This document shows, in pieces, positions 27,658 to 36,169 of a DNA stretch of 53,271 nt. The stretch's first letter is position 1. Every line of letters begins with the position of its first letter. The translations under genes were made by a program, and so were the position numbers. The stretch covers positions 1 to 53,271 of the forward strand of contig QHBK01000016.1 of the NCBI GenBank assembly GCA_003244105.1. Reading direction: 5' to 3'. The notes below the pieces were generated by a model. It did not search any database and was not told where the DNA came from. It saw only the letters and a list, made by a program, of their open reading frames with translations. The stretch comes from Candidatus Eremiobacter antarcticus (GTDB taxonomy: Bacteria > Vulcanimicrobiota > Vulcanimicrobiia > Eremiobacterales > Eremiobacteraceae).

Positions 27658-28348
27658 GGCTCAAGATGACGTCTCCGAAGGGCTGCTCTTGAGCGAACGC
27701 CGCTTTATGCGCGCGGATGAGCTCTAGCGCCGCCACAAAAGTCACGACCGCCTCCAGCCGCCTGCAGCCCGCCAGCACTGAGAAGAGCGAGACGGTCCCC
27801 GCTTGTCGCAGCGCGCTGAGCAACCACTTCATCTTATCGACGACGGAGAAAGCGTCGCGCCGTATCGTCAGTGGGCGGCGTTGCGCTGCATTCCAAGCCT
27901 CGCCATACGCCCGGGCAAGGTGCGCCGGTTGCAAGCGGTACGTCGCGCGGGCGGCGTCCGCTATCTCGGGCGCTTCGCGGAAATGAAAACGGCGATTCGA
28001 TTCCAGACGGATCTTGAGGGCCTCGCCGGCTTGCTTGAAGTGCTGATAAGCGATAAGCCGCTCGCGCAGCGCCTCTTCGGCGCAGGCCGCGTCGTCGCCC
28101 AGAACATCGACGAAGGGTGTCGGCGGAGGCGGCAAGAGGCGTTTCGACTTGATGAACGTCAGCGTTGCCGCGATGACCAGATACTCGCTGGCAACCCCTA
28201 TGTCCAACGACTCCATGAGAGCCAGGTAGCCTAGGTACTGCTCGCAGACCGCCGCTAGGCTGACTTTGGTTATGTCCAAGTCCTGTGCCAGGACCAGCCG
28301 CAGCAGCAGATCGAGCGGCCCGTCGAAGACATCGAGCTTGACAAGCAG
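27617..28348 (-). CDS. scpA: Segregation and condensation protein A, non-AUG start
   Basis: Kleisin subunit of the bacterial condensin. An internal ATG at 28279 would give only MDITKVSLAAV and cut off the conserved N-terminus. Reading upstream in frame gives LLVKLDVFDGPLDLLLRLVL, which is the expected ScpA start, so the gene must begin further upstream. No ATG, GTG or TTG lies between the upstream TAG and this point. The best candidate is CTG at 28348 (243 residues, normal length); an ATT at 28453 is the alternative. A frameshift linking to an out-of-frame ATG near 28459 cannot be excluded. Confidence 0.88.
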   Translation of the reverse strand: MLVKLDVFDGPLDLLLRLVLAQDLDITKVSLAAVCEQYLGYLALMESLDIGVASEYLVIAATLTFIKSKRLLPPPPTPFVDVLGDDAACAEEALRERLIAYQHFKQAGEALKIRLESNRRFHFREAPEIADAARATYRLQPAHLARAYGEAWNAAQRRPLTIRRDAFSVVDKMKWLLSALRQAGTVSLFSVLAGCRRLEAVVTFVAALELIRAHKAAFAQEQPFGDVILSLASGKSERLDRSA

Positions 28349-28448
28349 ATCGCCACGGCCGCCTGGGGGAAACTCAAGCGGCCCGCCTGCGTCGGGAGCC
28401 TGGGCCTCGGGGGACGAGCCGATGGTTATACGGAAGCCTCCACGCCGC

Positions 28449-29564
28449 TCAATGCGACCATATGTTCTTCCCGTTGCGTAGTGTACCGCCCTGCGGCAAG
28501 ACCTCTACGTAGATCTGACCAGGAGAAAGCGCTAGCGAGGCTCCCTTGGCGTCGGTCAGCCGGGGCAGCTCGTTGGGCCCGAGCGCAACCCATCTGGCCG
28601 CCGTGGCAGCGCCGCCGCTCACGAGCACCGCCGGAAACTCGCCATACACGGGCATGCTCAGGTCGCCGAGGTCGTCCAAGACCTTGGCCGGTATCCACAC
28701 CGCGATGATATCGGCGACGCGATAGGGGGTGGGGTTTTCCAGGTCGTGCTGGACCTGCCCGTTGATGATGCGCTTGTACGCGCCGGCGTTGGCGCGAAAT
28801 GCCACGGTGTAGCCGTTCCAAAACGTCAAGATGACGTCCGGCGCCGTTCGCCTCGAATTCGACTTGCTCGAGAAGACAAAGTGTCTGTGCCCAAAAGGAC
28901 GATCGTGCCAACCGTACTTGCGTGCCGTCGAGCGTAAGCGCGCGACGGACGTGTAGAGGTTGTGCGGCATCTCGCGGCTCGGATCTCGCCAAAACGCCTC
29001 GGGCGTGCCGACGATCTCATCCATATCGGCGAAACCGGACGCGCGCAGCTCCTTGAGCGGTTCCCAGACATCGTTGTTTTCGCCGGCGTGCGCGAACAGG
29101 GGATCGTAGGGACGCGCAAGATCGACGAAGTACGTTCGGGCGCTGCGCACCGGCCCGATCCGCCGCGGAGTCTTCTCCAAGAACAGCGCCATATACCGGG
29201 TGATGCCGCCTTCAGCTTCCACCTCGTAGACGATGTCGGCATCCGTCAATCCGCTCTGCGGCCGAGCGGATGTCGGATAGTTGTCGATCATCACCGCCAC
29301 AACGCGATGCTGCCCGGAGTTGCGGCTGATGACCGTGCCATTTAAGGCGCTTCGTTCCGGAGTTGGGATTGGGCTCGGGCGTACGGCAGAGAACGAGGGC
29401 CTTGGCACAGGCGCTGTGCGCTTCGCGCAATCCGCAGTGATCGCGGCTGCGAATGCCAGGACTGCGATGAAGCGCAGCGCGTGGCCGGCGAAAGCATCGC
29501 CGCAACGGCGTGTCGCGGCCACAATCTCGCTAATGAAAGCCGAGTTCGTGCGGCGCCTTTTCAT
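28449..29564 (-). CDS. DUF3048-family lipoprotein (YerB-like)
   Basis: 371 residues. A signal region (about residues 29-46) ends in ITADC, a plausible lipobox. The mature protein has the DUF3048 hallmarks: VVAVMIDNYPTSARPQSGLTDADIVYEVEAEGGITRYMALF and IGPVRSARTYFVDLA, with a later VALGPNE segment. The family is widespread in Gram-positive and related bacteria and has no settled function. It overlaps the Nudix gene by 35 nt and ends just before scpA, all in the same minus-strand run. Confidence 0.9.
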   Translation of the reverse strand: MKRRRTNSAFISEIVAATRRCGDAFAGHALRFIAVLAFAAAITADCAKRTAPVPRPSFSAVRPSPIPTPERSALNGTVISRNSGQHRVVAVMIDNYPTSARPQSGLTDADIVYEVEAEGGITRYMALFLEKTPRRIGPVRSARTYFVDLARPYDPLFAHAGENNDVWEPLKELRASGFADMDEIVGTPEAFWRDPSREMPHNLYTSVARLRSTARKYGWHDRPFGHRHFVFSSKSNSRRTAPDVILTFWNGYTVAFRANAGAYKRIINGQVQHDLENPTPYRVADIIAVWIPAKVLDDLGDLSMPVYGEFPAVLVSGGAATAARWVALGPNELPRLTDAKGASLALSPGQIYVEVLPQGGTLRNGKNIWSH

Positions 29565-29997
29565 TGACCGTCTGCTGCGCGATCTCGATGAGGCGTCGCT
29601 CGTTGATGTGGGTCAGCATCGAGGGAAGCACGCTCAAGCCCGCCCACACCGCCTCGTCCACTTCACCGAGCTGCGGCACTGGAGAGCCGCCCATATAGCG
29701 CATGAGAAAGAAATGCACGACCTTGCTGTGCTTGATCTTGTTCGCATAGAACCAGTATCGGATGTCGGAAAGTTTTGAGATGATGGCTGCCTGAATGCCG
29801 GTTTCTTCCAAGACCTCGCGCGTGGCCGCAGCCTCGACGCTCTCATTCGGCTCTACGTGCCCCTTAGGCAAAGACCAGATGCGCGGCATGCTGCGCCCGA
29901 TCAAGAGCGCTTCGTACGTTGCGCCTTCACGCTTGAGAACAAGGCCGCCCGCGGATCGTTCATGCTTGACCGGCCCTTTGCGCCGGGGTCTATACAG
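29530..29997 (-). CDS. Nudix hydrolase
   Basis: Hydrolyses a nucleoside diphosphate linked to X. The complete Nudix box GHVEPNESVEAAATREVLEETG is present. Just before it, LPKGHVEP and a preceding beta strand AGGLVLKR give a normal-looking core. The start is uncertain: a CTG at 29997 overlapping the gcvPB stop gives 155 residues, a TTG at 30027 gives 165, and the longer frame to 30156 runs over gcvPB. The box resembles Ap4A hydrolase/MutT-type enzymes. The gene directly follows gcvPB. Confidence 0.88.
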   Translation of the reverse strand: MYRPRRKGPVKHERSAGGLVLKREGATYEALLIGRSMPRIWSLPKGHVEPNESVEAAATREVLEETGIQAAIISKLSDIRYWFYANKIKHSKVVHFFLMRYMGGSPVPQLGEVDEAVWAGLSVLPSMLTHINERRLIEIAQQTVNEKAPHELGFH

Positions 29998-31450
29998 CGC
30001 CCTGCTCCGCAGACCATCGCAGCCCAATCCCTTTGTTGGCCTGGCGGCCCACGTGCGCTTCGTCGACGCGCCGCACGGACGTGTGCAAAGGCATGGCCCT
30101 GAGGGCATCCGGTTCGGCTTCAGCCAGCTCGACGAGACCGCGCAGGGTCGCTGCAAACCCGTCCAGCGTCGCCTTGGTCTCGGTCTCCGTCGGTTCGATC
30201 ATAAGACACTCGGGAACGACGTGAGGCCAATACATGGTTGGCGCATGGATGCCGGCGTCGAGCAGCCCTTTGGCGAGATCCAACGCGCGCACACCGGTCT
30301 TCTTCTTGAGCGCCTCAGCAGAGCACACAAATTCGTGCCGGCAGAAGTCCTCGTACGGCACCGCGAGCACGTCCTTGACCGCCGCTCGCACGTAGTTGGC
30401 GTTGAGCACCGCAAGCTCACTGTTGCGCCGCAGGCCATCCACCCCGTGCACGATGACGTACGCATAGGCTCGAACGACCGCGAGGAAGTGCGACCAAAAC
30501 GCGCGCACCGGTCCAATGCTTCGCTGCGAGCCCCAGTCCAAAGCGAAGGCGCCGTCGCGCTCGATGACCAGCGGCTGGGGCAGATAGGGCGCCAGCTTCT
30601 TGTTCGCACCCACCGGCCCGCTGCCGGGCCCTCCGCCGCCGTGAGGAACAGAAAACGTCTTGTGAAGGTTCAAGTGCAGAAGATCGAACCCCATGTCTCC
30701 CGGCCGGCAGAGTCCGACGATGGCGTTCGCATTCGCTCCGTCGTAGTACATGAGACCGCCGGCCTCGTGCACCGCGTTCGTCACGTCCACGATGTCGTCT
30801 TCAAAAAGACCCAGTGTGTTGGGGTTGGTCATCATGCAGACCGCGGTGTCGGCGCCGAGCTTTCGCTTGAGCGCTGCCACGTCGATGCGGCCGCGAGCGG
30901 TCGAGGCGATAGCGTTGACGCGGTATCCGACCATGGCGGCGCTGGCTGGGTTGGTGCCGTGCGCCGTGTCGGGCACGAGGCAGACGTTGCGCGCGCCCTC
31001 GCCGATATCGTTGAAGTGCTTCTTCGCCATGAGCATGGCGGTGATCTCGCCATGGGCCCCCGCGGCCGGCATCAGTGAGAACTGGGTCATTCCGAACAGC
31101 GCAGTCAACGCGCGCTGCATCCGCCACAACAGCTGCAGCGCGCCTTGGCAGCCTGCGTCGGGCGCGAACGGATGCAGCTCGGTGAATCCTTCGAATGCTG
31201 CCGCCGCTTCGTTGAGCTTGGGGTTGTACTTCATCGTGCACGAGCCCAACGGATAGAAGTTGCGGTCGACCGAGAAGTTGCGGCTCGACAGCTCCGTGAA
31301 ATGGCGCGCCACTTCGAGCTCCGCCAGATCCGGCAACGGCAAGTCTGCGCGCAAGAGACCGGCATCGAGATAGCGGGCCGCCGCGCCGGCGTCCGATACG
31401 AACGTGGCGCCGCGCCCCGGGGCGCCGCGTTCAAATAGCAGCGAGGGCAT
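29990..31450 (-). CDS. gcvPB: Glycine dehydrogenase (decarboxylating) subunit 2
   Basis: PLP-binding half of the P-protein; it decarboxylates glycine and passes the aminomethyl group to GcvH. 486 residues from the ATG at 31450 (MPSLLFERG). The PLP lysine lies in NLHKTFSVPHGGGGPG, and FYPLGSCTMKYNPK is typical. It overlaps the gcvPA end by 20 nt, so the split subunits are translationally coupled. Confidence 0.96.
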   Translation of the reverse strand: MPSLLFERGAPGRGATFVSDAGAAARYLDAGLLRADLPLPDLAELEVARHFTELSSRNFSVDRNFYPLGSCTMKYNPKLNEAAAAFEGFTELHPFAPDAGCQGALQLLWRMQRALTALFGMTQFSLMPAAGAHGEITAMLMAKKHFNDIGEGARNVCLVPDTAHGTNPASAAMVGYRVNAIASTARGRIDVAALKRKLGADTAVCMMTNPNTLGLFEDDIVDVTNAVHEAGGLMYYDGANANAIVGLCRPGDMGFDLLHLNLHKTFSVPHGGGGPGSGPVGANKKLAPYLPQPLVIERDGAFALDWGSQRSIGPVRAFWSHFLAVVRAYAYVIVHGVDGLRRNSELAVLNANYVRAAVKDVLAVPYEDFCRHEFVCSAEALKKKTGVRALDLAKGLLDAGIHAPTMYWPHVVPECLMIEPTETETKATLDGFAATLRGLVELAEAEPDALRAMPLHTSVRRVDEAHVGRQANKGIGLRWSAEQGAV

Positions 31451-32786
31451 GCGATGTCTCCTCCCGCGCCGCGGCGGCGAACGCTGCAATGTCCTGCCCG
31501 GTCGTCAGTTCTGTAGCACAGACCAGCAGCAAGTCGCCGAGCGCCGGATAAAACCGCGAGAGCGGCAAGCCGGCTAAGAACCCGCGCCGCTCAAGCCGGC
31601 TTGCCAGCTCCGCAGCCGCGACGGGCGTTCTCACGCAGAACTCGTTAAAATACGGCGTCGGGTGCGCCAGCGAAAATCCGGGAATACCGGCTAGGGCGCC
31701 GGCCAGCTCTCGTGCCCGCGCCAAGTTGGCCGACGCGATCGCTTTCAGACCCCTTGATCCTACGGTGGCGAGATACACGGTGGCGATCAGCGCGCACAAC
31801 GCTTGGTTCGTGCAGATGTTGGACGTGGCAAGCTCGCGCCGGATATGCTGCTCGCGTCCTTGCAAGGTCAGCACGAAGGCGCGCTTGCCGTCCACATCCG
31901 TCGTCTCTCCCACCAACCGCCCAGGCAGCCTGCGCACGTGCTCCTTCGTGCAGGCGATGAAGCCGACGTAAGGGCCGCCATACCCGAGCGGAAGCCCGAA
32001 CGACTGCGCTTCACCCAAGGCGATATCGGCGCCAAGCTCCCGCGGCGTCTTGAGCACCGCCAGCGCCAGCGCTTCTGCCGTCACCGAAACGCACAGACCA
32101 TCGCAGCGGGCGGCCAGCTTTGCCGCCGCCGGCACGTCTTCGATGCAGCCGAAAAAGTTGGGGCTCTGAACGACGACGCAGTCGGCGGGCTGCGAGGCCC
32201 CGTCGGAGGATGTGAAGTGCGTGCGCCCGTCCTCTCCGACTGCCAACTCGACCACCTCGATGCCCATGCCGGACGCATAGGTCTGCAAGACGGCGCGATA
32301 CATCGGGTGGACGGCTCGGCTGATGATGACCCGCCGGCGTCCCTTCGCGTGCAGCGCCATGATCACGCCCTCGACCAGCGCCGTCGCGCCGTCATACAGC
32401 GACGCGTTGCTCACGTCCATTCCGGTCAGCAAGCAGATGTAGGTCTGCCACTCGAAGATGGCTTGCAGGCTCCCCTGGCTCGCTTCGGCTTGATAGGGCG
32501 TGTAGGAGGTCAAGAATTCCGACCGAGTCGCAAACCATCCGACGGCGGGAGGGCGATAATGGCGGTAGGCGCCTGCGCCCAAGAAGGACACCATGCGAGC
32601 GGCACGGTCCTCATCGGCCATCGCCTTGATGTGCGCGTAGGCGTCCGCCTCCGGCAACGCAGGCGGAACGTCAAGTCTCACTTTGATCTCAAGTCCCGGC
32701 GGCGGCGCACTCAAGGCAGCCAGTGAGGGAGCGCCGATGACGTCCAGCATCGAACGGATCTCGTCAGGCGTATGGGGCGTGTACAT
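31431..32786 (-). CDS. gcvPA: Glycine dehydrogenase (decarboxylating) subunit 1
   Basis: N-terminal half of the split P-protein. 451 residues, the normal length. Recognisable are FLGAGAYRHYRPPAV, FLTSYTPYQAEASQGSLQAIFEWQT and MDVSNASLYDGATALVEG. The protein lacks the PLP lysine, as expected for this subunit. It lies 33 nt after gcvH and overlaps gcvPB. Confidence 0.96.
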   Translation of the reverse strand: MYTPHTPDEIRSMLDVIGAPSLAALSAPPPGLEIKVRLDVPPALPEADAYAHIKAMADEDRAARMVSFLGAGAYRHYRPPAVGWFATRSEFLTSYTPYQAEASQGSLQAIFEWQTYICLLTGMDVSNASLYDGATALVEGVIMALHAKGRRRVIISRAVHPMYRAVLQTYASGMGIEVVELAVGEDGRTHFTSSDGASQPADCVVVQSPNFFGCIEDVPAAAKLAARCDGLCVSVTAEALALAVLKTPRELGADIALGEAQSFGLPLGYGGPYVGFIACTKEHVRRLPGRLVGETTDVDGKRAFVLTLQGREQHIRRELATSNICTNQALCALIATVYLATVGSRGLKAIASANLARARELAGALAGIPGFSLAHPTPYFNEFCVRTPVAAAELASRLERRGFLAGLPLSRFYPALGDLLLVCATELTTGQDIAAFAAAAREETSHALAAI

Positions 32787-32819
32787 CGGTCTTTCTGTGG
32801 GCGGAGTGCGAAGGAACGG

Positions 32820-33212
32820 TCAGTGCGACAGCGAGGCGACGAAGTCGGCATACGCCTGCGCGTCGAGCAGGCCTTGGGCGGCGGCGTTGGGATCCTGCAA
32901 CGTCACTTTGACAAGCCAACCATCGCCGAACGGGTCGGCGTTGACCTTGGCAGGATCGTCTTCGACCGAGGAATTGATCTCTGACACCGTGCCGGCTGCC
33001 GGCGCATAGATGTCGGAGACTGCCTTGACCGATTCGACCACGCCCATGGGCTTCGACCGCTCGAGCTGCGCGCCCGGTTTGGGCAGCTCCACGTACACGA
33101 TATCGCCGAGCGAGGATTGCGCGTAGTCGGTGATGCCGATGGTTGCGCTCGAACCCTCGATCCTCAACCACTCGTGTTCCTTGGTATAGACCCTATCGCC
33201 CGGTTGCGACAC
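32820..33212 (-). CDS. gcvH: Glycine cleavage system H protein
   Basis: Lipoyl carrier that shuttles the aminomethyl group between P and T proteins. 130 residues; the lipoylated lysine is Lys63 in VVESVKAVSD. Other family marks are TKEHEWLR at the start and GDIVYVELP. The ORF starts at ATG 33212, 18 nt after the gcvT stop. No lipoate ligase or LipA/LipB gene is in the window. Confidence 0.97.
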   Translation of the reverse strand: MSQPGDRVYTKEHEWLRIEGSSATIGITDYAQSSLGDIVYVELPKPGAQLERSKPMGVVESVKAVSDIYAPAAGTVSEINSSVEDDPAKVNADPFGDGWLVKVTLQDPNAAAQGLLDAQAYADFVASLSH

Positions 33213-33230
33213 GCGACTGCCTCCGTTGCC

Positions 33231-34343
33231 TCAAGAGCGCTCCCCTGACCGCAGGCGTTTGTAGAAGGGCATCGGCACGACGGTGGCCATATGTTGCGCG
33301 CCCCGAATCTCGACGGCCAGGCGAGTGCCAACATCCGCGGCGGGCCGTTTGAGCAGCGCGGTCGCGATATTCTTGCCGCCCAGCGCGGGAGCCGGCGCCC
33401 CGCTGCGGATCTGGCCTACGATTTGGCCCTCAAAGGAAACAGGATACCCGGCTCGCGCCGGCGCCTTCCCGTCCATGACGAGGCCGGCGATGCGATCGAA
33501 CGCCCCGCCGAGCCGTTGTCGCTCCAATGCCTCTTTGCCGCTGAACGAGGGCTTATCGAACCTCACCGCCCATTGCTGGCCCCCCATCAAGGGCGTGATA
33601 TCTTCGCTCAGCTCGTGACCGTACAGCGGCATCCCGGCTTCCAGCCGAAGCACGTCGCGCGCGCCTAAACCCGCGGGCAGCAACCCGTAGCCCGCGCCGG
33701 CTTCGCCCAGATGATCCCATAAAGCTTGGGCGGAGCCCGCCTGGATGAACAGCTCAAAGCCGTCCTCGCCCGTGTAGCCCGTCCGCGCGACCTCCGCGGC
33801 GATCCCGCCCACGGTGCCCTGGCCCGCGTAATAATAGCGAAGCGTCGCGACGTCGAAGTCGCAGAGCGGCTTGAGGATCTCAACGGCCCGCGGCCCCTGC
33901 ACGGCGATCAGGGCAGACTCAAGCGTGCGATTGAACAGCGAAATGCCGGGCGGCAATGCAGCCGTCAGAAGCTGCCAGATCTTCTCCGTGTTGCCCGCGT
34001 TCACCACGAGCAGCCAGTGGCCCGGCAGCTGATAGAGGATCACATCGTCGTGGACGCCCCCGCGCGAGTTCGTGAACATGTTGTAGCGCGCTTGATTCGG
34101 CTTCATGGTCGCGACTTCGTTGACGGTGAGCTCATCGAGCCAGCCGGCAACCCCGTCGCCCGACAGCACGAACTGGCCCATGTGGGAGAGGTCGAACATG
34201 CCCGCCGCTGTGCGCACCGCGCGGTGCTCGTCGAGGATGCTCGAGTAGACGATGGGCATAAGAAATCCCCCGAAGGGGGACATCTTGGCTCCCAACTCGA
34301 CGTGCGTCCGGCATAACGCCGTCTGGGCAGGCTGAGTCAGCAC
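33231..34343 (-). CDS. gcvT: Glycine cleavage T protein (aminomethyltransferase)
   Basis: Transfers the one-carbon unit to tetrahydrofolate and releases ammonia. 370 residues from the GTG at 34343; this start is chosen because the family begins near TALCRTHVELGAKMSPFGGFLMPI, and the frame further upstream runs over the LuxR gene. FDLSHMGQ, RYNMFTNSRGGVHDDVI and GYTGEDGFELF are clear T-protein motifs. It is the first gene of gcvT-H-PA-PB and lies 52 nt after the LuxR-type gene. No glycine riboswitch fits in this gap. Confidence 0.94.
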   Translation of the reverse strand: MLTQPAQTALCRTHVELGAKMSPFGGFLMPIVYSSILDEHRAVRTAAGMFDLSHMGQFVLSGDGVAGWLDELTVNEVATMKPNQARYNMFTNSRGGVHDDVILYQLPGHWLLVVNAGNTEKIWQLLTAALPPGISLFNRTLESALIAVQGPRAVEILKPLCDFDVATLRYYYAGQGTVGGIAAEVARTGYTGEDGFELFIQAGSAQALWDHLGEAGAGYGLLPAGLGARDVLRLEAGMPLYGHELSEDITPLMGGQQWAVRFDKPSFSGKEALERQRLGGAFDRIAGLVMDGKAPARAGYPVSFEGQIVGQIRSGAPAPALGGKNIATALLKRPAADVGTRLAVEIRGAQHMATVVPMPFYKRLRSGERS

Positions 34344-34395
34344 ACGCCGTATTTCGGCGCCGTCACGAAGGCGTCCTAGCCCTGCGGTCGTGCGC

Positions 34396-34992
34396 TCAGC
34401 CGGTGATTTCTTCGCGCACGCCGAGGATCTTGGAGGCAAGCGCGGTGCGCGTGCGCACGCCCACTTTGGCGAAGATGCGCTTCAGATGATCCTCGATCGT
34501 GTACTCCGTCAGCATGAGACTGTGGGCGATGCGCTTGTTCGAGTAGCCACGCAGCACCAGCGCTGCCACTTCCGCCTCGCGCGCCGTCAACGGATAACCC
34601 GCAAGCGCAGCGCGCACAGTGTCGCGCCGGCTGGCGCGCTCGACGATGAGCAGGAGATGCGGGTGATCGTCCGTCTCGAGCCAACAAGCTCGCACGCAGA
34701 TATCCAGCGACGGCAGCATGACGGAGCACGACTCTTGATGACCGCGCAACCGGCGTTTGATGTCTTCGACCACCTTCTGCAGGCTTGGCGGTATCTCGCA
34801 ATTCGGTGAAAAGGAGAAGTCGTTGCCCAGGATCGGCCGCAAGAGATCCAAGCTTGCATTGTTGGCCATCCGCACCTTGGGCGCGCCGTCGATGATGAGC
34901 ACACCTGACATTTGCCTGCTTTGGACGTCTTTGACGGCTGCCACGACGAGCGCGGAAGTGATATTGCGAACGTTCGCCTTGACGGTCGTCAC
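34396..34992 (-). CDS. LuxR-type transcriptional regulator with PAS-like N-domain
   Basis: 198 residues. The C-terminal domain (about 130-195) is a LuxR/FixJ HTH: PLTAREAEVAALVLRGYSNKRIAHSLMLTEYTIEDHLKRIFAKVGVRTRTAL. The N-terminal part (about 25-115) looks like a PAS-type sensor (MSGVLIIDGAPKVRMANNASLDLL) and lacks a receiver aspartate. It may regulate the gcv operon immediately downstream, and it is divergent from the response regulator gene; both statements about targets are inference. Confidence 0.88.
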   Translation of the reverse strand: MTTVKANVRNITSALVVAAVKDVQSRQMSGVLIIDGAPKVRMANNASLDLLRPILGNDFSFSPNCEIPPSLQKVVEDIKRRLRGHQESCSVMLPSLDICVRACWLETDDHPHLLLIVERASRRDTVRAALAGYPLTAREAEVAALVLRGYSNKRIAHSLMLTEYTIEDHLKRIFAKVGVRTRTALASKILGVREEITG

Positions 34993-35011
34993 AAAACCTC
35001 GTAGTTCTTAG

Positions 35012-35415
35012 TCCTGTGAATAGGACGGCAAAAAGTTGCTGGACAGGGACGATAGACCTAATGCTTCATACGACGAAGCATACCACCGCGCACTGAGTAA
35101 GTTTAGCTTTTCGACCGGACGGTTCCGCTGTGAACGATCGGATGGCAAGCGAGCTCGCATCAAACTACGGTAAAACGGGGCCGAATGGCCGGCGCAACGA
35201 TTTCGCGGCGGAGACCATCGACCCTGGGCACAAGGTCTTCTTACCGCCGTTCTGATGCGATATGCCCTAACTTCATATGGGTCTTTCCCTGGTTTCAGGG
35301 ATTACCCGGGCCGTCGTACCTATGCTATAAGTACCTTACTAAACTGAAGGGTCGGGTAAGAAATTTATCGGCTCCAGCGTGCAGCGTAACATCTAACAGG
35401 TAACAGGAGGGTGTA
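35012..35415. promoter_or_regulatory. Divergent regulatory region between two LuxR-type genes
   Basis: About 400 nt without a gene, AT-richer than its surroundings. It holds a perfect 7-bp inverted repeat ATGCTTC/GAAGCAT (35061-35081), typical in size for an operator, and a long hairpin at 35279-35307 (GGGT-x3-TCCCTG-GTTT-CAGGGA-x2-ACCC). A promoter-like TATGCTATAAG lies at about 35321-35331. An AGGAGGGTG ribosome-binding site precedes the response regulator. No riboswitch consensus was recognised. Confidence 0.5.
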
Positions 35416-36054
35416 ATGGCTTCGGATCAGGTACGCATTGCGGTCGTTGAAGAGCAAGCATTGTTCCGCAAAGCATTGTGTCAGGTGCTCGCAAAAGACG
35501 ACCGTTTCAAGGTGATCGCGGAGTGCGTCGATCATTGCGACCTGCAACGCATCGCTGCGAGCAAGCCCGACATCACGCTGCTCGACGTTGATTTCCAAAA
35601 AGGCGACCCCGTGGATGCTGTGAAGCTCTTGCGCGAGACGCATCCCAACGGAAAGATCTGCCTCCTCTCCATGCATGCGCAGCAAGCGCTGCTGGAGCGC
35701 AGTCTGGTGTTCGGATTAGAAGGCTACGTCATCAAAGACATCGGCCTGATGGACCTCTCTCGAGCATTGCTCGCCATCCATGCCGGCGATTTCTACGTAG
35801 ATCCTCGCTTGGCCGGCAGCATGCTGCGCCGCATGAGCGAACGACGTTACAAGGGCGATCCGAGCGAGCTCTCCGACCGCGAGACGGACGTCATCCAACT
35901 GATCGCGATCGGCTTGTCCAACAAGCAGATCTCCGAGAAGCTCTTCTTGAGCGAGAAGACGGTCAAGAACCACATCAGCCGCATCTTCAGCAAGCTCAAC
36001 GTCACCGCGCGCACGCAGGCGGCCATTTACGCCATCAAGAGCGGGTTGGCATAA
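35416..36054 (+). CDS. NarL/FixJ-family response regulator
   Basis: 212 residues. The receiver domain has the phosphoacceptor Asp57 in LLDVDF and the switch Lys in GYVIKD; the N-terminal acidic pair is VEEQ (Glu12, Glu13) instead of the usual Asp pair. The C-terminal LuxR HTH is ELSDRETDVIQLIAIGLSNKQISEKLFLSEKTVKNHISRIFSKLNVTARTQA. The start has a strong AGGAGG site. No partner histidine kinase is in the window. A terminator follows. Confidence 0.93.
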   Translation: MASDQVRIAVVEEQALFRKALCQVLAKDDRFKVIAECVDHCDLQRIAASKPDITLLDVDFQKGDPVDAVKLLRETHPNGKICLLSMHAQQALLERSLVFGLEGYVIKDIGLMDLSRALLAIHAGDFYVDPRLAGSMLRRMSERRYKGDPSELSDRETDVIQLIAIGLSNKQISEKLFLSEKTVKNHISRIFSKLNVTARTQAAIYAIKSGLA

Positions 36055-36084
36055 GACCAGGCGACAGATTCTTAGCCGCTCCTT

Positions 36085-36110
36085 GGGCCACGTTGACGTG
36101 GCCCTTTCTT
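36085..36110 (+). terminator. Rho-independent terminator
   Basis: Perfect 8-bp stem GGGCCACG/CGTGGCCC with TTGA loop, followed by TTTCTT, 30 nt after the response regulator stop. Confidence 0.9.
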
Positions 36111-36169
36111 ATCGGGTGTTAAGCGCCGCATAACATCATCTTAATCGCGCTGTCTTACGCTCGAACCAA

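Noticed and set aside
29795-31078. 427-codon plus-strand frame rich in His and Arg
   Set aside because: It is antisense to gcvPB and the Nudix gene.
31803-32726. 307-codon plus-strand frame
   Set aside because: It is antisense to gcvPA.
34344-34395. Glycine riboswitch before gcvT
   Set aside because: Only 52 nt separate gcvT from the LuxR gene, too short for the aptamer, and no core sequence was seen there or before the LuxR gene.
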